Assembly (NCBI GenBank): GCA_022559985.1
Contig: JAFJTR010000107.1
Location: 1-64,000 of the forward strand
Source of the DNA: Parastagonospora avenae f. sp. tritici 18332-5
Lineage: Eukaryota > Ascomycota > Dothideomycetes > Pleosporales > Phaeosphaeriaceae
Length of the DNA stretch: 64,000 bases
Reading direction: 5' to 3'
A program made the position numbers and the translations under genes. The notes beneath the pieces are model-generated. The model saw nothing but the letters and a program-made list of their open reading frames with translations. It did not search any database and was not told where the DNA came from. Below are positions 59,002 to 64,000 of this stretch, piece by piece; the stretch's first letter is position 1, and the number at the start of each line of letters is the position of its first letter.

Positions 59002-59145
59002 ATGGGCGGGCAGCGACATGACTCGCGCAACCGACCGCCGACGCCAGACAGCATCGAGGGGCATGGCACGGCGGTCGACTACAACTCGGACAACCCAAAC
59101 AGTCCCACATACAGCCCCATTTCGTCCGTAATCTCCTACCACAGC

Positions 59146-60141
59146 ATGGCCGACCCCATAGACAGTGCTCTGTAAGCTTCTTCTTCATTTCTGGGCAATG
59201 GCAGCCCCGCTAACAGCTCCAGCGACCTCCTGCGGCGACTGAACCCCAAGGACGTCAAGCGCAATGTCGACAACATCATATCCCTGAACCCCTCACTCGA
59301 AGAAGACCTGCTCGAGTCCGTCGACATCCCGCTCACAGTCAAGAAGTGCTCAAAAACAAAGCGTGACTTCTTGTGCTGCGACTACAACCGCGACGGCGAT
59401 AGCTGGCGCAGTCCGTGGAGCAATGAGTTCGAGCCGCCAATTGAGGAGGGCGTCACGCCCAGCGACCGCATAAGGAAGATGGAGGTCAAGGCGAATGAGG
59501 CGTTTGATGTGTATAGGGAGCTGTGAGCTTAGTCATTCGGATAGTGTTATGGAAGGTGCTGACACGTGCAGGTACTTTGAGGGTGGCATATCGAGCGTCT
59601 ACCTCTGGGACATGGACGACGGCTTCGCAGGCTGCGTACTGCTCAAGAAGGGTATATACTCTGTCACATGACCATATCCTGAGACTAACAGAACCAGCTG
59701 TCTCGCCCAACTCCTCCAGCTCCGGCAGCTGGGACAGCATCCATGTCTTCGACGCCCAGGACCGCGCCCGCACCGCCCACTACAAGCTCACATCCACCGT
59801 CATCCTCTCGCTCGGTACCGACAGCGAAGCCCTCGGCGGCCTCGACCTCTCCGGCAACATGGTGCGCCAGGTAGAAGCTGACATGGCGGTTGAGGACGAC
59901 ACATCGCACGTCGCCAATATTGGCAAGATGGTCGAGGACATGGAGCTGAAGATGCGCAACTTACTGCAGGAAGTGTACTTTGGAAAGGCAAAGGACGTCG
60001 TTGGAGACTTGAGGAGTGAGAATTGCTGTCAATTACCCGGAAGGGGACCTGTGCTAATAAGTCCTAGGCATCCCATCGCTCAGCCAGACGAACCGCGACA
60101 GGGCGACACAGAGGGAGATGATCAACAGCATGGGCCGGTAA
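59146..60141 (+). CDS. CAP2: F-actin capping protein subunit beta
   Basis: Five exons (59146-59171, 59223-59522, 59572-59651, 59698-60015, 60068-60141) encode 265 aa. The conserved start MADPIDSALDLLRRLNPKDV is split by the first intron. Further motifs: DIPLTVKKCSKTKRDFLCCD, YNRDGDSWRSPWSNEFEPPI, YFEGGISSVYLWDMDDGFAG, SWDSIHVFDAQDRARTAHYK and the basic C-terminal MRNLLQEVYFGKAKDVVGDL helix. The subunit pairs with alpha to cap the barbed ends of actin filaments, for example at cortical patches. The frame is open for 48 more codons upstream to an ATG at 59002, so a longer N-terminus is possible. Confidence 0.95.
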
Positions 60142-60451
60142 CTGGTAGCTCGCGCTTAGACATTGGATCACGACTGCATACATGCATGATGAAACAACAT
60201 GACTTCGGGACTACGCCCAGGAAACACGCCTCTTTGCATTTCGTGATATTGCATCTCACGCGTATAGTGAATTGGGGTTACATGCTTAAACTAACACCAA
60301 ACAGGCCAATGAGTCCGACTATACATTACCAACGTTGCTGCAGTCTGTACATCGCGTACACACGGGCATTGCCGCATCTGACTCGACTCATTCTCCTCCT
60401 TCCAAGTCCACTTCTGGCATCTCCATATCCTTACGAAGACCTCCAAGACCG
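60142..60451. other. Short intergenic, no gene seen
   Basis: About 310 bp holding the 3' flanks of the capping protein gene and of the next broken gene. Confidence 0.5.
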
Positions 60452-61166
60452 TCAACAATACAGCTGATATCTCACCTCCACATCAGCCGGTCCACCACAC
60501 TGCCGAACGATGCTGCTAATAGCGTCTTCCGGATATCCCTCTCGCTCCACCTCCAAATGACCATAGTACATCCACACCACACACTTCAACCCCGCGAGTC
60601 TCCCCAGAGGAAGTTGATACTTGTCCACCACCTCAGCATCGCCAAAACTATACCCTTGATGATCATGCCTACCAAGCGTCCTATTCGTGCCAACACCAAC
60701 AATGCGCACCGTATTAATAGCATTACATTGTTCACCCTTCACAACGTCCAGAACCCACATGAACGGCTCGTATTCATAGACGCTGAAGTGGTTTGATGAG
60801 ATGGGGAGGAGTCTGGCTTCCGAGTTAATTTTCCGGCAGCTTAGCAGTGTGTCGGTTGGCGAAGGGAGCTTTTAGAATGGAGGAGGGAGCTCATCGTTTG
60901 CTGTGCGCTCTCGGCAGCGCATCCTCAGATTGTAAGAGACGTTGGAGCGCGCCGGCGTGAGCTCAAAAGTGCCGAGGGCGTAGGAGTAGATTTTAGTGCG
61001 GAGCTCGGCTGGGAGACGGAGGAGAGGCGACTGTTTGGCATTGCGGGTGGCGCTATGGTCGAGAGGTGAGAGCTTGTTGTATCTGCAAAACATGAACATC
61101 AGCTCACATCTTGTCCTGTGCAGTGATAGCCATTCCGTTATCGCTCTCAGTCAGTGGCGCCGCCAT
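60452..61166 (-). pseudogene. Broken LPAELR gene, copy 7
   Basis: The frame reads AKQSPLLRLPAELRTKIYSY, a middle region, then a TAA (60872-60874), then in the same frame LLSCRKINSEARLLPISSNH and on to YQLYC and a natural stop at 60452. The ELR and ExR motifs flank the stop. A putative first exon (from the ATG at 61166, ending AAGAT|GTGAGC) would also join in phase 2, but the implied intron is only 25 bp, so this end of the model is weak. Confidence 0.65.
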
Positions 61167-61779
61167 CGTCGCTGCCGATCGCATGGGCGTTGTGACTTGA
61201 CCAACGTTGAGGAAGGCTCTGGTTTGGCAAAGGAGATCCGAGAGGGGCAGAGAAAGCAAGTAAGTCGAGGCGGTGATGTGATTGATTAGCGGTGCGCTAA
61301 AGTGAGCGCTTGGCTCTCTGACCTGGAGAAGGTGAATGAGACCGGAGCTGCAGAGCATAGGTATGAAGGTTGGAGGTTCTCATTGCATGTGAGGAGACTA
61401 AATAGTCTATATTAGGTGCAATGAATGCGATATGATTGATTTAGAAAGAGCCATACCCCCAGATCTCATCAGTGGTCTGCTTCTTCCGTGGCTTCTCAAT
61501 GCTTCAGGCATGTTGACTTTCGAGATCCCAAGATCACGAGAAGCTACTGTGTTTGTTGTTTCCCTTCCCGACTGTGACCTTCAATTTGACTCCTTCAGGT
61601 GCACCAAGCTGCTTCAGCCCTGACCTGACGTGTTTCACCAAGTTTGGAATCGCTTTCATCTGAGGACGTTTGGAGGATGAGACCGAAATATTCACTTTTC
61701 GGAGTCCACCTAGCTTTGCGAACGGGGTGCCTTGGTCGTATGACGTATCCGCAGTGAATGCACCTCTGCTAACTGAACT
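61167..61779. other. Spacer between two broken genes
   Basis: About 610 bp, no supported frame. Confidence 0.45.
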
Positions 61780-62315
61780 CTAGAAACTGCTCATGCGGTC
61801 AAACATGGATGCGAAAACTTCTATGCTCATGGAAATGCGTTCGATGGCGTTCTGCTGGTCGTTGGTCAAGCAGCCCAAGAACTCGGCAAGGGCATCCGGA
61901 TCTTGGACTAAGAACAGGCCGCAGCGGAACTGATGCAGTCTCATCTCTGCGTGGACCTGCTGACTGACGCGCAGCAGACCTAGGTGCAGTCGGTTATGGC
62001 AGCGCTCGTAACGAAGTCCTGCGTATGGAGTCCTTCCATATTGGAACACGTTCGATATTGTGATTGTCGGTCCATTAAAACGTATGTCCAGATGTAATTA
62101 CGCAGTTCCGCTGGCAGGCGCAAGAGCGGGGAGTCGCGCTGGTTACGCCGAAAGCTCCTTTCGATCAGTAAAACTCGTTCCCCATATGCGCTGTTACTGA
62201 CATGGCGTCCCGATCGATCTCTCCGCTGCCAGCCATGGTCGTTATCGATTGGCGTTCCGCCATGGTGGAACGTTGGCTCAGCTTGCGTTGGTGAGCTTGT
62301 GTGAGGGTGTACCAA
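61780..62315 (-). pseudogene. Frameshifted LPAELR gene, copy 8
   Basis: The left-hand frame (from 62315) ends in RDSPLLRLPAELRNYIWTYV; the continuation lies in a different frame (NVFQYGRTPYAGLRYERCHN, LLRVSQQVHAEMRLHQFRCG, LGCLTNDQQNAIERISMSIE). The frame change falls at a 4-T run on the minus strand (plus 62077-62080), so a one-base indel is likely. The rest resembles the other family members, including the ExR motif (HAEMR). A sequencing error at the homopolymer is an alternative explanation. Confidence 0.65.
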
Positions 62316-62693
62316 GTATGGAGGTCGGCTTGAGCAGCGAAAAAGACTAACAGAGAGTAAGTAGCACGCTAGTCGGGAGACAGGCGACTAGCGCCAGGCA
62401 TTGTGAAGGTGGGCCCACAATAAACGTAGATGACTAGCATTAGCGTTTGCTCTCCCATATGCTCCTCAATATTTGTGACATATATCGTGAGTTGGGTGAG
62501 GCGCCCGTGATGAATAGCGCAACAGATGTGAGCTGATTGATCTTTGTCGCAGTCCGGTTTAATCGAGAAACTTCGCATGTTTGTATCCCCTGGGAGCCTT
62601 GTTTGCCCCGATCCCGAGCACCTGCGACTTACGAGGAGGAGCGTTGAGGCCTTCTAGAATCAGCCTTGCTTCTTCCTCCCTCGTCTAGACTGC
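62316..62693. other. Short intergenic, no gene seen
   Basis: About 380 bp, short frames only. Confidence 0.45.
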
Positions 62694-63419
62694 CTACTCT
62701 TTAGTCCCGCCTAGCACCCTGTTATTCACTGCATCTTTGTGACCAGCACTTTCCAAGATCCCTGTCGGCTGTGGAATCATCTCCATGATCCCTTCCCTGC
62801 CTTCCAATCCATATTCGTTAAGATTAAACTCAACTATATCGATAGCCTGGAAGCTGTATTTCTTGTACAACCGCCTATCCTGCGCAGAAGCCTGCAGACA
62901 GCACGGAATATTCAACCTCTCCGATTTCTCAATACCCCATTGGAGGAGTAGACCACCCGCACCTCTGCGCCTGTGCTTTTCCGATATTACGAGCAAGGCT
63001 AGCACTGGTAGAGAGATCGTCAGCGAATGCACTATCAATCGCTCCACCGGGCGCGAAGTGACTGCGTCCCGTGCTGACTTACGTATGTGAGGGCGACCAC
63101 CTATCGGACCACCATTACAGCGAGAGAAATACTGATGAGCAACTCCGCGAAGCTTTCCGTACTGATCAACGCGCTTCGAATGCTCATTCATCGGCTGCTT
63201 CAGCTGTTCCATATCTAGGCGTCCGGCTGGATATATCTCCCATTTAGCATATGCGACAATCTAGCCTGCATCAACTACCTTCACATGGTGAACATAAGGT
63301 TTCTTGATCAAGTCGTTCTGTATTGTCGCCACCTGATCTTCGAGATAGACTGGATATGCTAGGGGCCGACCAATGACGAGAGATCCGAGGCTGGCAGTAC
63401 GTATTTCGGCGCATCTCAT
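62694..63419 (-). pseudogene. GNAT-family acetyltransferase with premature stop
   Basis: The reading frame starts at the ATG at 63419 (MRCAEIRTASLGSLVIGRPL) and continues to VHHVKVVDAG, then TAG at 63263-63261, then in the same frame IVAYAKWEIYPAGRLDMEQL. An intron of 78 bp (63005-63082) restores PHILLALLVISEKHRRRGAG, the GNAT acetyl-CoA loop (RRxGxG), followed by LLLQWGIEKSERLNIPCCLQ and a typical end (LYKKYSFQAID). Without the TAG the enzyme would be complete, about 215 aa. The intron is a multiple of three with no stop, so it would also read through. Substrate unknown. Confidence 0.65.
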
Positions 63420-64000
63420 GGCGTCATCATGGAGGACGGGCTATATCAGTAGCTGTGACATTTTTTAAAGCTATTGTAGAGATGAAGGTGGGCGTGCTGT
63501 GCAAGCGTGGAGGAAGCTGAGAAGCGTGGATGTAGTGGTGGCATTGAAGAGTCATATCGAGGCTCGTCTGCGTCAATGAGGTACTAGTGTTTGCTATGTG
63601 AATTTGGGCGAGCAAACAAAGATTCATTGGTTTTTCAAACATGATAGAAAGCGATGTAAGAGAGCATATGGTGTTGGCGAATCGAAGAGGGTGTGATGCC
63701 GTCACCTAAAGATCTTCCGAGAGAGGTGTTTCCACTTAGCTCCGTAAAGCCATTAGTTCTACATGGAATCACGAATCGTGGTTAGCGTTGTAAGCCGGAT
63801 GCTACATAGCGGCAACTTTGTCGAGTTGTCGTTCGAGAGCACTCTGTGGTCGAGCGGAGCGGACTGCACAGCTGGTCCGAACCGCCGACCTCACCGCTCA
63901 TGCATTAGCGTCGCCGCAACAGTGGCCAATCACATCCCGTGTAGAAATAGTCACAACATCGAGCCTGCTGGTGCCCGCCGCCGACTTGATTGACAACATG
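63420..64000. other. Right edge, no gene seen
   Basis: About 580 bp with frames of at most 92 codons and no recognisable domain. Confidence 0.45.

Noticed and set aside
59523..60467. 314-codon plus-strand open frame overlapping the capping protein gene
   Set aside because: It runs through introns in another frame; only the exon parts code for the known protein.
1..64000. CRISPR arrays, bacterial operons or prophage
   Set aside because: Introns, gene families and lack of spacer-repeat arrays all indicate eukaryotic DNA.

Overview
The window looks like chromosomal DNA of a filamentous ascomycete, most likely a dothideomycete (class inferred, not proven). The reasons are spliceosomal introns of about 45-120 bp with GT-AG ends and CTNAC-like branch points, fungal-only protein families (Caf120/Skg3 PH protein, Pth11/SAT4-like membrane protein, C2H2 plus Zn2Cys6 regulator, many LPAELR/2EXR-like genes) and fungal forms of VPS8, TAF2 and the capping protein beta subunit. 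All gene models below were joined by eye from reading frame and splice signals; exon coordinates are in each entry.

Layout. (1) 0.6-22.6 kb is mainly conserved housekeeping sequence: GPALPP/DUF3752 protein (-), VPS8 (+), Caf120-like PH protein (-), a BAH/PHD-like/AT-hook chromatin protein (+) and TAF2 (-). A repeat-rich pocket at 16.4-18.0 kb holds inverted and direct repeats and a solo LTR. (2) 23.2-28.9 kb is an accessory block: five tandem LPAELR-type (2EXR/F-box-like) genes, all on the minus strand, two of them broken, then a small Cys-rich gene interrupted by a second solo LTR. (3) 29-31 kb is gene-poor, with a set of hairpins. (4) 31-41 kb carries a secreted tyrosinase, a Pth11-like membrane protein, a small coiled-coil protein, another broken LPAELR gene and a matrixin metalloprotease with a beta-propeller-like tail. 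(5) 42.7-54.2 kb looks like a small aromatic-compound catabolic neighbourhood: dual zinc-finger regulator, CocE-type hydrolase, LigB-type extradiol dioxygenase, a decayed aldehyde dehydrogenase and an FAD monooxygenase. (6) 55.5-60.1 kb returns to ordinary genes: a Lys-rich nuclear-type protein, a coiled-coil protein and F-actin capping protein beta. (7) 60.4-63.4 kb holds two more broken LPAELR genes and a GNAT acetyltransferase with a premature stop.

The most notable signals are: two solo LTRs of one family, each with a perfect 5-bp target-site duplication and one splitting a gene with twin CEHC motifs; an eight-copy LPAELR family in which a phase-2 intron just before the motif recurs, three clear copies and one broken copy share a first exon of exactly 17 nt, and five copies carry stops or frameshifts; and the putative aromatic gene set, with a duplicated CGGCCG-containing element in the divergent promoter between the dioxygenase and the dehydrogenase remnant.
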